The notes below the pieces were generated by a model. It was not told the origin of the DNA. It worked only from the letters and a program-made list of their open reading frames with translations, and made no database searches. Source: Hydnum rufescens UP504 (lineage: Eukaryota > Basidiomycota > Agaricomycetes > Cantharellales > Hydnaceae). Taken from it: a stretch of DNA of 64,000 bases. Of the stretch, positions 32,536 through 44,195 are shown piece by piece. The position numbers and the translations under genes were made by a program. The stretch spans positions 98,403-162,402 of the forward strand of contig MU129033.1 in assembly GCA_014904985.1 (NCBI GenBank). The letters are read 5' to 3'. The number at the start of each line of letters is the position of its first letter. Position 1 is the stretch's first letter.

Positions 32536-35270
32536 TAGTGTTCCCCACTTATACATTCCTCCCAGCACTCATAGATTCCCCCTCTTCCCTCTTTTCTCTC
32601 TCTCTCTTTCTCTTCTCCTCTCCTCAACCTCAGTCTCAACCTCCACTTCGATCTCAACCCTGATGCAGCAACTGGGAGCTTGCAGACATGGGGGTATCAG
32701 ACATGGGTGACGCTATGTGATCCCTTGAGATAATATGGATCCCATGGACCTCCACTACACCCAGTACAGGGACAAGGAGGACAACCCCAAATGTTGTCCA
32801 GCTGAATATCTCTTGACCCAATGGTGTGCCTGCTTCTTTGTATACCATCTCACTGCCTTGAACCTTGCTGGGCCCTACCCTCACATTCAGGGATTTCCCC
32901 CATTCACAAGTGACCCTTATGGCTACTGATGGGAGCATCTAGACCAGTGGGGATGGCTAGGGAAGTTTGAGTGGACATACTGAACTCAACTGCTTCCTAA
33001 AGTCTATGCCTTCCCACTGCATCAGGCCTTTATCCCCCTTGACATCCCACAGTTCAACTTTGACCCATGTATCCATCTCCTACAGTCATGAGGGCCAAAC
33101 CCCAACCTGCATTCTCTCTCACTGAAATTCCTCAAAGAGGTTCAGGCAGCTGGAGAGATGATGCTGCAGTGCATAAGATGGATAGACCAAGTGACAGCCC
33201 ACTTCCACATCATCCTGCCATCCAGCTATGACCAGGACTGGCACTTTGGATCATCCTGGCAGTACCTCCTCCAGCAAGGAATGACCCCAGCCCCTGCATG
33301 GAAGGCAGCTCACATCACACAGGAGCTCAGGAGGCATGTACTTGATGCTACTGGATTCATGACTCTCTTCTTCTGGGTCATTCTCTACCTACTCTGTTTC
33401 AAGGAATGATTCTGACCCCTGCGCTTCCAGACTACAATGTGCCTTACAGGCCTGATCATCTCCACCCATGACCATTGTTCCATCCTCATCAGAAGGGGAC
33501 TCACAGAATTAGGGGCCCCTGTGTGGTCGATGGCTATAGAAAATGAAACCCCTAACCTCAAACTCTACCCAGCGGCACTACACAGTACTCACCCCTACGG
33601 ACTGACACAGAGAAAGAGATCAAGGCCAGGCACCCCCATCAGGACTTATGGGATGCCTATGTGCAAAAGTTGATCCATGAGTCCTTTGAGAAACATCTGA
33701 TGGACTTGGGGCGCCAATGACTTGTGAATCCACCAGAGGAAATATGGGTGATGGAGGAGGGGCACCTGTGGGACACAAAGATGACCAGCCCTTACTACTG
33801 TCACCATCCTTCCCATTTCTGTGCACCCCAAGGTCCCCCCAAGGAGAACTATCTGGAGGGCCTTGTGCACTGGCTATCACATGCCCACAAAGGAGGTTAC
33901 TTGCCCATTCTGAACAAGCTGCAAGAATGTCTGGGCCCAGAGACATTGTTGCTGACCAAATGGGCTGACCATGAAGACACTATCCCTCCCCCTTCACTGT
34001 TATCCCAAAACTACCCAATATGCCAGGAATGGGCTGAACATAGAGGATTTGAGTGGCACCAGCCTGAATTGCTCCCCAAACTGCAGCTGCAATACAAGCT
34101 AGTGGCACGATTAATTGACCCAGCCCTACAGTCCTATGGCACCCCCCCTACACTACTACCCCACATCAAAGACTATGATCTGTACATCACAGCAGCCATG
34201 GGGTCCCTGCAACAACCATGCCCTGAATCACCACCAGAGTGATGTGTTAGGCCCTGTGTGAACATTGTCACATACCCAGAAGAGGAACTGGTGCCCTGTG
34301 AGGATGATGAACAGTCCTCTGCCCCCAACTTCACCTTGCCTGAGGATGGCAATCCCCCAACCCAGGACTCCTCAGGGATGGTGACTGAACCTGCCAAAGA
34401 AGAGGACCCTGATGATGTCTGAGGGCCACTGGATATGCAAACGGACCAATTCCCAGTGGAATTCTACCCATTTGTGTACCTGGAGTTGGACAGATGCTTA
34501 GAGGAGGAACTACTTGAATGATATGGCTCAGGGGTTAAGCAATGGCTCTACAAGGAGCCCCATCTCACTCTTGTCTTCATGGAAAGAGATCGTGCACATA
34601 GGGCATTGGAAAGTCAAAAATTAGCCACCAAGTTCTATCCCTCTGAGCCCTCAGTGCAAGCATGGTGATATGATGAAAGCCTCTACTGCCCCTGGAGCCC
34701 TGAAGTCTTGAAACAAGTACTCAAGGTACTATCTGCAAAGATCCATGAGAGACTAGAGCTCTGCCCACCTCCTCAACCTATCCTAGTAAAAGGCAGCCCT
34801 TCATGACCCCAGGCATGAACTTCAAATCTGCCAATCTAATTAAGCTTTTCCACCCCAACAGCCCTCCACAGATTCAAGGGCTGTCTCAGAGTTTAATGTC
34901 CAGGTACCTTCTCACCCCACAGGAGATCCTGATGCTCTTTTCCAGATGAATTGAGTATCTATGCCTACTCACAGCTTTCAATGCCAAGGAATTACTTGAT
35001 GCCATGCAAAAATTGGATTCACTACTTAGGAGGCACCTATCCTACCAGGACCCCATTAAGTTTAACATCCAGATACCTTTGGGGGGCCACCACTGGACTA
35101 TGCTCAAATGGCTTGCCTGAGCTACCCCAGAAGTCAATCCCACTTCCCTTACTGCTCATGGCACTTATGCAAGCGAGCAATTCCAGTGGAACAGATGGTT
35201 CGAGTGTTATGAGATTATGCTGGAGGATCTAGATCTTGAGGACATGGGCATCCTCCCAGTAGAATCCTGA
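32536..35270 (+). pseudogene. G1 ORF3, unidentified protein between integrase and 3' LTR
   Basis: About 2.7 kb of coding-like sequence follows the chromodomain and ends at the TGA at 35268-35270, only 17 bases before the 3' LTR. It is interrupted by stops and frameshifts but aligns with G2 (44884-47666, minus) at protein level throughout. Conserved blocks: DPMDLHYTQYRDKEDNPKCC; HIILPSSYDQDWHFGSSWQY; KARHPHQDLWDAYVQKLIHE; PPEEIWVMEEGHLWDTKMTS; YLPILNKLQECLGPETLLLT; FMERDRAHRALESQKLATKF; LSYQDPIKFNIQIPLGGHHW. It is soluble and Trp/Pro/His-rich, without signal peptide, fusion peptide or anchor, so an envelope-like protein is not supported. Family unknown to me. Confidence 0.7.
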
Positions 35271-35276
35271 TGCCAT

Positions 35277-35869
35277 GCTGGGGGGCACTGTAATATAGGG
35301 CCATGCTACATAAAGTATATACAAGTCCTGTCCTCTCTAGTACCTTATGTAAGAGCACAGCCATGAGGATCCTAAGTCCTGGTTGCACCGGAATCAAATT
35401 ACTCTTTTGCCTGGACCTTGTAGCTCATGCACAAACTGCAAAATCAACATACCAATGCCACAACTACATGACCAAGTTGCATAACAACTCAACCACACAA
35501 AGACCCACAATCTGTCACCATAGAGCATGGGGCAGAGATGGATAAGGGGAGTTGCATATGAGCACAACTCAGTGAAGTAAGTACATCCTTCTAGTGTACC
35601 AGTTAACTATTCCTTCACCCTCATAGATAGTAGCTGAGCCCTTTGGCCAGCTACTACCATCTCCCCTTGCTCATTACCACCTCTCCTCTCACTTCTCCCC
35701 CATCTGAAGTGAAGCCAGTGCTTAGCTTTGTTCATGGCCCTCCCACTTGAAGCCAGTGCTTAGAGTGGTTGGATTACTTCCCTCTTTCTGTTCACAGGTC
35801 ACTCAAATCCACCTCATCTAACAACAACAAATACCATGGTCCCTTGAAGTCAAGGACCACATTGTTACA
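35277..35869 (+). repeat. G1 polypurine tract and 3' LTR
   Basis: GCTGGGGGGCAC (about 35277-35287) lies directly before TGTAATATAGG at 35288 and is a suitable plus-strand primer tract; G2 has a comparable G-run (CCCCC on the plus strand) at about 44870. The LTR is 582 bases and ends at 35869 before CCCAT. Confidence 0.88.
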
Positions 35870-35874
35870 CCCAT

Positions 35875-36337
35875 GTTATAATTGATTGACCTATTCTGGC
35901 TGTCTCTGTGCCCTCCACCACTCCAGAGAAATTGCACAGGACTCAGAAGTATGTCCAGCCACAATGAGTTGTTGACTCTATCAATGGTCAGAGGACACTT
36001 GCTGAGGGTCCATACACCCAGGGTCAAACCTTGCCTCCACACCTTAGTCCTTTTGAGGGAAGTGCATGCATACATGCCAGAAACAGGGGATCTGGATTCC
36101 ACCAACCTTACCCAGGGAGGTGGGCTTGATGGGGACAAAGAAGAGCTAGAAGCCAAATGAAGGCCACATGAATGCATTGAAATGATTCAACACCAGAGAT
36201 GTCTGGGAATTCTAGTGCCCAACTTATGACAATGAGAAATAGCATATAGATAGTTCACAAGGATGATGTCAATCTAATATACTTTAAAATAATTCTATGG
36301 AACATCAGGGGAAATATGGGAGCACTTGATTCCCCTC
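35875..36337. other. Right flank of G1, no supported gene
   Basis: This is the other half of the pre-insertion locus of G1. Open frames on either strand are short, and no domain is recognisable. A minus-strand frame of 119 codons (35818-36177) overlaps the LTR end and is unlikely to be real. The stretch 37004-37229 to the right of the next element is equally empty. Confidence 0.5.
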
Positions 36338-37003
36338 ATGACCAGGAAAACAAAACATTGTTTGGTCATCTGATTTTGTAGCTAGTCAGGATTTGATTGA
36401 TTCACTAGATTCCTAGAGTGACAGACTCCATTCATGAGAAAGAACAGATTTATTGCCAATTTCCTTGAGGCATATGACCCAAAATACATTTAAAATTAAA
36501 GATGACCTATAGCCCTTGAGAGGAATCTATTTCAGATTTGCTATGCACCATAATGACTGCCTAGATCATACCTCAATTTAGAGTATTTAATATTTCTTTT
36601 TGATGGATTCTTCATTGCTGTGTGTTGAAATCAGTATTTTAGAGCATATTTTGAAGAAGCCATGCAGAGTGGTACGAACTGACAGTTATTTCATTGACAA
36701 GGTGTAGCACTAATGTCAACTTACAGCAATGAGGGATCCATCAAAAAGAAATATTAAATACTCTAAATTGAGGTATGATTTAGGTGGTCATTATGGTGCA
36801 TAGCAAATCTGAAATAGACTTCTCTGAAGGGCTATAGGTCATCTTTAATTTTTGAATGTATTTTGGGTCATATGCCTCAAGGAAATTGGCAATAAATCTG
36901 TTCTTTCTCATGCATGGAGTCTGTTGCTCTAGGAAACTAGTGAATTAATGAAATCCTGACTAGCTACAAAAATCAGACAACCAAACAATGCAGCCTGGTC
37001 AGC
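36338..37003. mobile_element. Foldback / MITE-like element with 260-280 base inverted arms
   Basis: The left arm (about 36338-36625) and right arm (about 36740-37003) are inverted copies. The outer ends read TGACCAGG...CATTGTTTGGT and complement; further in are GCTAGTCAGGATTT, AGAAAGAACAGATTTATTGC and ATTTAGAGTATTTAATATTT. A unique centre of about 110 bases separates them. No transposase frame is present, so it is non-autonomous. It is A/T-rich compared with its surroundings. No obvious target duplication could be fixed because the outermost bases are diverged. Confidence 0.85.
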
Positions 37004-37229
37004 CATATAGAGGGGCCTTAAAAGGAGGGACATGTTGATGACTTAGGTAGGCCTAAATGGCTGAAATCATGGTTGATGTTAAGTGATGATCAAAAAACTG
37101 AATCTTGACAATGGGAAACCACAATTTGACAATCTTTTGACATCAAGCATTGTCAAGTGCCTCATTTATTGGGACTTGTGCAAAATCTCAGTCTATCAAC
37201 CAAATATGGGTTAAGACTATAGTATTACT

Positions 37230-39950
37230 GAAAGTCTCCTATTACCTTGTCTATTAATGTGATAAATCCAAGATCCTCAGTCTCTATATATTCCTCTACT
37301 TCTCCATCTTGATCATCATCTGAAGATATGGCATCATCATCATCACCATCTACATTAGGCACATGGACTCATATGCGTGATGCATGATCTTCCAGTGTTG
37401 GAGGGGGAAGAAACTCATCCCAGCTTGGGGCAGTAGACAGAGTAGGAACATGGATCATGTTCACCCTCCAGAGTTCTAGCCACTCATACAATTGATGGAG
37501 TCAGTGAAGTGCAAATAATGATACTTCATCATCTACTTCTTTGACTAGTCTCTTGACTGCCTGATATTCCATGTAGAACCATGTTTGAAGGTTACTGCTC
37601 TCCACCTTGCACCTCTCCAACTCTTGCTCACAATTAACCACTTCTTGTGCCATGAAAATACCCTTTTTGACCAAAGCATCCACCAACCACTGAGGAAGAA
37701 CACCATCAGGAAAGTCTCCAATGTCAGCCCACACATCCTCCCATATATCCTGATCCACATCCATCTTGTACAAACCCTCCTTCAAAAGCAAGGGAGGAAC
37801 ATATGCACTTTTTGATATTGTCCTTGGTGTCCGATGATATTCTGCCATCTCCTTTATCTTTGCATTGTATTTTTTCATTGTTGCATCAATCCTGGATGAG
37901 TGATGGTGTACCACCTTCTCAACATGCACCTTCATCTTCTGGTCCAATATTCATGTAGAATGGGCATGATCCAGTGTTGCAAGTTCGAATTTGTGGGCAC
38001 ATAACTTCTGCACAAGCTGCTCATGAAGAATGTGAAGATTAAGCTGCATTGTGATCCATCTATCCTTCTTCAGTTGCTCTAGCTTCTGTGCCACCACCCG
38101 ATCCCCTAATTTCAGCCCTTCTGTCCTTTTCTTGATATTGGACTGAAGTCAACTAATAGCCAGCTTGGTTGAATGAACTCTTTCCTTCCACTTGACAAGT
38201 ACAGCTTCACCAGCAGAGTCTTCAGGGATCACATCATTGCCTTCACTAATCAGTTCCTGTAAGTTCTCTTGTTGTGCCTCTAATGTTGACTGCAAGGACA
38301 GGGTGTGCTCTATTGCATGAGCCCCTTGGGTTTTTGACTGCCACATGATCGGTTTACTATGATATGCACATTGCTCTTTGAATTGGTGGAGGTACTCGAT
38401 TGAAAATGTACTTTTGGCAAGCTTCTCTTTAGCCTCATCCAACCAAGATTGAGCTTGATCAACATGGACCTGCAACCATTTTCCAAAGTCCCCCCACTTC
38501 TCTTCATCAATGTGTTCCACTTGTAGATCAAGAATGAAAAGGTGTCAATGATAGCCTGTTACCCTAAGGCATGGAATAAGTCAGCAGAGTTCACTCCAAA
38601 AATGTTCACACCCTTCTCCATCTGAGAGGCCCCAAATTGTGCTCTTTCTTGGATGGTACCAGAGTTGGCACATCCACTGGTGGCCATAAATGTGGAAAAT
38701 TGAGACACCCCACTTGAGGCATGGAGACCAGTCAGGCATGAAATTCCATTTCTTCAATGACTGGTCCATTTGGCAGCCAATATCATACAAAACACCAATT
38801 CTCCAGCAATGAGGCAAATGCTTGCAAAGGAAATCAAGAAGAGTGAATGTGTAGAACTGTTTTTCACCAGCAGTCCACATGCTAGCAATAACTAGGGGAA
38901 TATTGTGGCAGCAGAGCATGGCAAGAACACCAGTATCACTGAAATATTGAGTTGAAGCCTTGACACAGTCTCCATCCACAGCAATAAAGGACTTGCCACA
39001 CACACTATATGTCAAATTTGGCATTTTAAGATTGTCCTCCACCTTGTCTTTATCCTCTACAGCATGCACCTCACTTTCCATGGTCTCATTGGCTTTTCCC
39101 TTCTGCCCAGCTCAGGCTGAGGACTTCTTGGGTTGAAGGCCAAGGATTTTGGCCTCCCACAGTTCCAAATCTCTCTGTGATAGCTCAATTGTTCTTGGTG
39201 ACACAACAAAGGGATCCTGGGTCCCAGTCTTGCCCTGATGACCAGCATGTTGGTCCAAGTCTCACTGACATTTCAATTGGAAGTTTGCATTGAGGCACAC
39301 AATGGCATCAACCTTCAAATCCCCATTCTCCAAGCTATTACTACCAATACATAAGGGACACTGTGTCTGCAGATAGGTACTAGGAATGTTGTGATCGCTC
39401 AGGAAGGTTGCAGTGTTCTGCACATTTGAATACTCTCACCCATTGACCAGGGTAGTCTTGTCTGACTGGGGTGCCACACAATCTTCACCACTAGGAAGGG
39501 CTTGCAAACGATCCACCAATTTTTCAACCTGTGCATCAACAAGTCTCACAAGCTGCCGGTAATGAGCAAGTGCATTGGCAAAGCAATGGCAAAATGAATC
39601 AGCAGTCACAAAGTGGTATCTGCAGGCCTTCAGGTACTTGACTAGTGTTGCAGCCCAACCTCTTTCATTCAGTGAAATGTGGAGGAAGAGCTCGGCAACA
39701 AATTCTAGCATATCAAGGCTGACAGCTAGGGTAGGACAAACTGGAGAACATGGGAAAAAATCATGTTGCACAAGTTGAACTGGGGCAGGTCTGCATTTGC
39801 AAATGTCCAGCATAATGTCCTTGACATGTTCCATATGCACACAGACCACCTCAAGTGAGTGGTGTTGGCTGCCACATTTGCAGATGAACCAACTTTGCTC
39901 TTCAGCTTGGTGAGCACTGGAGCATTCTCTTTGGAATCTCATGTATGGTC
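37230..39950 (-). pseudogene. KDZ transposase with CxC1 cluster, decayed (KDZ 2)
   Basis: From the 5' end on the minus strand: a CxC1 cluster (CKCGSQHHSLEVVCVHMEHV, then CKCRPAPVQLVQHDFFPCSP, about 39750-39880); CPLCIGSNS (about 39360); the first catalytic position, which reads Asn in AIVCLNANFQLK (codon 39289-39291) where KDZ 1 and KDZ 3 have Asp; PFVVSPRTIELSQRDLELWE (about 39190); TGVLAMLCCHN; YDIGCQMDQSLKKWNFMPDW with the second Asp; IFHIYGHQWMCQLWYHPRKS; and LSDGEGCEHFWSE with the Glu (about 38600). The long helical C-terminal part follows and ends in an acidic tail near 37230. Fewer stops than KDZ 1, but the Asp to Asn change alone should abolish catalysis. The N-terminus before the cysteine cluster is missing, cut off near 40030. 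Confidence 0.87.
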
Positions 39951-40029
39951 AAATAAGAGCAGGCAATACACTTGTGCTCCAGTGGTGTGCCTGCATGTGC
40001 CTCCAATGAGCATGTCATGAACATTGGTC

Positions 40030-40210
40030 ATCAATATGGTTGCCATGGTCAGGTTTTGGTCAGGTTTTGCTCAATTTGGGAAAAACCTAAAGCTGACCAG
40101 GTTCCAAAATCACCCATGAGGGCAAAACCTGAACCTGACCTGAGGTTTGGTCTCATTCAGGTCAGGTTCAGGTTTAAACCTGGTTTAAACCTGAAACCTG
40201 AGGTATGAGG
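40030..40210. repeat. ACCTGA-rich dispersed repeat, copy 2
   Basis: It contains AAAACCTGAACCTGACCTGA and inverted TCAGGTCAGGTTCAGGTTTA, so it can form local hairpins. It lies at the truncated 5' edge of KDZ 2. From 40211 to 40529 I see no gene or repeat. Confidence 0.7.
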
Positions 40211-40529
40211 GAAGCCAACATTTTCAGGGGGTACTACAGAATATCTACACCCTCTGCTCAAGTCTCTGCCTCTGCCACTCCCTTTACATCCTGCTTTACA
40301 TCCACATCTCCTTCCTAGCCCCCTTTCACTTCAATTTACTGCTCACACATCTTCTGGAGACAGTATTTAGTCACTACATTCTGTCATGTGACTTGTGACC
40401 TGCACCAATTACCTCATTCGATGGCCAAGTCATGTGACTTCTGACTCCAGAACTATAGTCACATGTGTAAATTGCTGGATTTGGTGCCAGAATAATGGTC
40501 AATTTATATGGAATGGAAGCTACATCCTA

Positions 40530-40703
40530 CCTTTCAGGTTCAGGTTTAAACCTGGTTTGAGACCAGTTTTTGGATTCAGGGCAAGGGCAAAACCTGAACC
40601 TGACCTGAAGAAAATGAAATGAAACCTGACCCCAATGGAACCTGACCTGGGTCAGGTTCAGGTTTAAACTCAGGTTCCACAGGTTTAAACCTGAACCACA
40701 GCA
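40530..40703. repeat. ACCTGA-rich dispersed repeat, copy 3
   Basis: It matches 1663-1785 closely, including the block AAACCTGACCCCAATGGAAC. Together with copy 2 it frames a 320-base unique stretch, which could be the interior of a small element whose ends are these repeats, but no clean termini were found. Confidence 0.72.
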
Positions 40704-41730
40704 TCCATAGTCATCAATGACTTGGATGTTTGATGGAATTAAGACATCCATTGACTCGTATTGAACATCCAGGTACTCCAAAGTAACAAAATCCAATGCT
40801 GCATGACTCTGAGAGTCAAGGAGATCTGGGAAAGAAGGAGATCAAGTACCAGTTGAGTGCCCACTGGGGACATGTGTAGCCAACCCTGTATTGGTGGGAG
40901 ACATGGTGTTCCAAACCCATACCCAACTGACTGCAGAAGCCCCATTTGAGGAGCCAGGCCCACACACACTTCTTTTCCTGGCATTTCTCATAGCATTGCT
41001 GATCATTCTAGAAAGAAGGTAGACACAAATTAGTTATGAGAAGTTTAGAACAAAATAAGAAGACAACTTACTTTACACACTTGCCCTTTAGGAATCTAAA
41101 AAGACCTTGAGAATGACAACTTGATGGCTGGGAAAACAACAAATGTCAAGTAATGACAACACATTGCTTAACCCAGAGAACAAAGAGCAAGGCTTTGAGC
41201 ATACTGGAAAATGGCATTGTCACAATGTAACAGCACATCACTCCACCAGAAATGTGGTGTGAGAGGATTTTGGAAGAATTGGCAAGCAGGCACTACAGAC
41301 AAGTCATAGTGATCCACCCAACCAATGAAAACTGAAGGAAAGCTTCAGAGTGCCAGAAAACAAACAATATCACAGCATGACAGTGTTTTGTTTAACCAGA
41401 CAGCTAGGCAGCAAGGTGCTGGGAACAGTGATTCTCCCAACTGGAAGCTTTGAGGTGCTGGGAAACAAACACTACAACAGCATTGCAGTGCTATACTTCA
41501 CCACACAGGTACTGGTGACTGAATGGTTGTAGTGTTGATTAGAGTCAGTGACATTGCAGAGTTAGCTGAATATCAATATTTATTATACAGTGTATACATT
41601 GTCTACAAATAAACTATACACAATGGTGATGATTAGACAAAAATAGTAAGGGATTAGTGATGAGAATAATGATATATAGTGGTAAAGTAAAACAAATAAA
41701 AATGAGGGGAGATGACCATGCCAAGAAATT
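40704..41730. other. Interval without supported gene
   Basis: There are short frames only. Around 41150-41520 several degenerate copies of a segment resembling AACAAACAYTACAACAGCAT recur, which may be an old tandem array. It may also hold introns or 3' sequence of the unknown minus-strand gene at 41731-42163. Confidence 0.4.
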
Positions 41731-42163
41731 TTAGGACTCAAGGAAGGTATTCCAATGACTGGAATCAAAATAGTGATGACAGCCAGGGTAATCATCACTG
41801 AACCAATCATAGGCAAATCCCTTGACCACCTCTTCCATTTCCATATCCACACTTTCCCCCTGCTTATTAGATTCAGCAGGAATATCTAAATGACACCACT
41901 TAACAGGCTCATCAGCAGGTAGAATTTCACCAGTCATGGGTAAAATGGGTGAAGGATTGGGGGCTGGAATGACTTCCTTGACTTGAGTCTTGGAGCTGGC
42001 AGGTTGGGGTTCAGGCCATATGTACGCATCATGCAGTAATCCCCTGGGAACTGTTGGATCCAGAACTGCAGGAGTGGGATTCTGTTCCCAATCCACAGCA
42101 TATGAATGGAACTTGGTCTGCACAGACTTTGAGCACTTGAACAGTCCCTTGCTCCAGTCACAA
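41731..42163 (-). pseudogene. Unknown protein, C-terminal fragment cut by an LTR
   Basis: An open minus-strand frame of about 140 codons ends at 41731 and is cut at its upstream side by the LTR of N2 at 42164. It reads FHSYAVDWEQNPTPAVLDPT, a proline-rich middle (QVKEVIPAPNPSPILPMTGE) and an acidic, aromatic end (EEVVKGFAYDWFSDDYPGCH). The absence of stops in a region where neighbours have many suggests a relatively recent loss. There is no known domain. The four bases at the junction are ACAA, the same decayed form of ACGA seen at 30661. Confidence 0.4.
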
Positions 42164-44082
42164 TGTTGGAGGGATAAATCCCCACCACATAGAATTCGCA
42201 TTATCACCTGACTACCTCCTCAAACAAATCCAGTATATTCAACTCCACCTCTTCCATCTCTCATCATTCCTTTTATTATTAAATAGCATGGATTCCCCTC
42301 TTTCAAAACCATGGCCCACTCACTTCTCCTCCACCTTGTATATGAGACAATTATTTGTCAACCTCCAGGTCTTCAACAGACTACCTGATTTTGTATTTAC
42401 CTTGAGTCCAGCCAATTGTGGCTTTGGCAATTCAACTTGCCTTCTTCATTGATGCTCAATCCAGTGTTCTGTGCCATTTGTCTCAAGGGCAATATACAAG
42501 TCCCAATTATATAATCAATATTGCCTAATCCCTTGGATCCAACTTGCGGATTAGTCACATGTTAAATAGGGGCTATTCCAATACTTGGAAGGAGTATTTC
42601 GCAAATATCTCCCTCACTTTTGATTGGATTGACTCGAAGAAATAGCACCCAGAAGGCTATGATCAGTACCAGACACATGTTTATCAGATGTGAACTGCAT
42701 CCTCCAGATCAATTTTACCCCATGCTCCACACTACCCTTCAGTATTTCATACATATCTCCACCAGTTTTGATCCGATTCATTAGAAGCAACCACCCCTGG
42801 AAAGATGCTAAAAATCCGCATCGAATGGTACTAAGGGCAAAACGAGTGGATTAGAAATTGGCTTTCTGTAATTTAGTCTCCCCATGTCTCATTTCACTTC
42901 TATCTCCACTTTTCTGATTACTAAAGGCAATTATCGTTTCAGCACCCTATGTCCAATGTAGGGTACATCTAGGGTGACCAGTTCCACTCTTCCCCAAGGG
43001 ATTCTGTTCAGTAGGAGAGCAGGAATACCTTGGTTAAGCCATATTCCCCTATTCTGACTTGTTAATTGACTGTTTCCTTCAGTTTTGAAGCTTTTGACTT
43101 GATTCCTTTTTCATCATTTTTGCCTTAACCCCACCTTTCTGTCAGTTACCATAGTATTTTTCTGTGATGTATATTAAGTGCAGGAGATGCAAATGTCCTT
43201 TGTCTTTTCCCCCATCCTCAGTTGAAAAGCTAGTTGCACTGCTGCTGGTGTCAGGGTAAATTCCACAACTCAACCCCTACTAATTACACTTTTGATAGGT
43301 TCTCAAGAGGAGGACCTAGAGTGTGATTCCCAGATTTAACAACCCTTCATTTATTGTCTGGATAGGCTCTGTCTATACAGGACAATTCCACACATCCAAA
43401 GACCTCTCTTTCCCTTGGACCTCAACCTACAGATTGAACCTGTGATCCCTTCTCTTCATCCTCATTTCCATTTTGCAGACTGTGGCTGGATTTGACCTTC
43501 ATTTCCCACTTACAAATCTGGTGGTCCTTACAGGGGGTCACAACTCTCAATCCATATCCAATCAATTCAATTGTTTAAATCATGGCCACAAACATGTCTA
43601 CTACTATGTTTGCCCATATGCCAGGACCATGATCCAGAGATGCTCCACAATTCAAAGGAAAAAGGGTTTTATGTTTCCTCACAGAATATGAATTCTGCAC
43701 TATTGCAGCCCATCTTACTCCATCTCAAACAATCCATCAGATCACTTGCTACTGTAGCACAAAGTCAGAAAGGTTTATTGAATCTTTAGATGAGTACTAT
43801 AGTGATGACTGGGAGGCCTTTAAGGCCCATCTTTTGGATTACTACCCCTCTGAAGAGGAGAAGCCCTATTACAAATTGGATCATTTACTTAAGTTTGTCT
43901 GCAAGGACAGGAAGCTATCATCCATCGAAAAGTTCAACAATTACATTTGGGAATTCACCATTATCACTTGTGCTCTTGAAGATCAGAAGGTGCTCTCACA
44001 AACTGATAAGTACAACTATTTTTGGAGAGGCATTAAGCCTGTGTCCCTCCATGATGAAATAGGACATGTCTTGAGACATTAG
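42164..44082 (+). mobile_element. N2: truncated element of the second family (LTR, primer site, partial gag)
   Basis: LTR 42164-43514 (TGTTGGAGGG to CACTTACA, 1351 bases) is followed by TGGTGGTCCTTACAGGGGG, the same primer-binding site as N. Gag follows with shifts: SKSERFIESLDEYY-like sequence near 43765, then MDYYPSEEEKPYYKLDHLLK, LSSIEKFNNYIWEFTIITCA, YNYFWRGIKPVSLHDEIGHV to about 44082, where the element stops abruptly. All downstream genes and the 3' LTR are absent, so a deletion or recombination removed them before or with the arrival of G2. Confidence 0.88.
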
Positions 44083-44195
44083 GGGGTTTCACAATACACA
44101 AATATCTTTCCAAATCACTCCCAAACAGCATGCAAATGAGTTTCCAAATGAGCTCCAAAAGACTTTTGCAAAATGATTTGGGTGGCATTTGGACA

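Larger units (their letters stand above)
10197..35874 (+). mobile_element. G1: giant chromovirus (Ty3/gypsy) with nested insertions
   Basis: This is a complete LTR retrotransposon by structure. The 5' LTR is 10202-10781 and the 3' LTR 35288-35869. Both start TGTAATATAGGGCC and end near TTACA. The direct flank CCCAT occurs at 10197-10201 and 35870-35874. Domain order on the plus strand: unidentified ORF1, gag with zinc knuckle, protease, reverse transcriptase, RNase H, integrase, chromodomain, unidentified ORF3, purine tract. Three later insertions interrupt it (12077-13455, 17989-29228, 30665-32050). Without them the element is about 11.6 kb, roughly twice a usual chromovirus. Many stops, mostly TGA or TAG, and frameshifts show it is dead. 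Its two LTRs differ visibly more than those of the nested element N. Confidence 0.95.

Noticed and set aside
32536..35270. Envelope gene in G1 ORF3
   Set aside because: No signal peptide, hydrophobic fusion segment or membrane anchor is visible in either G1 or G2.
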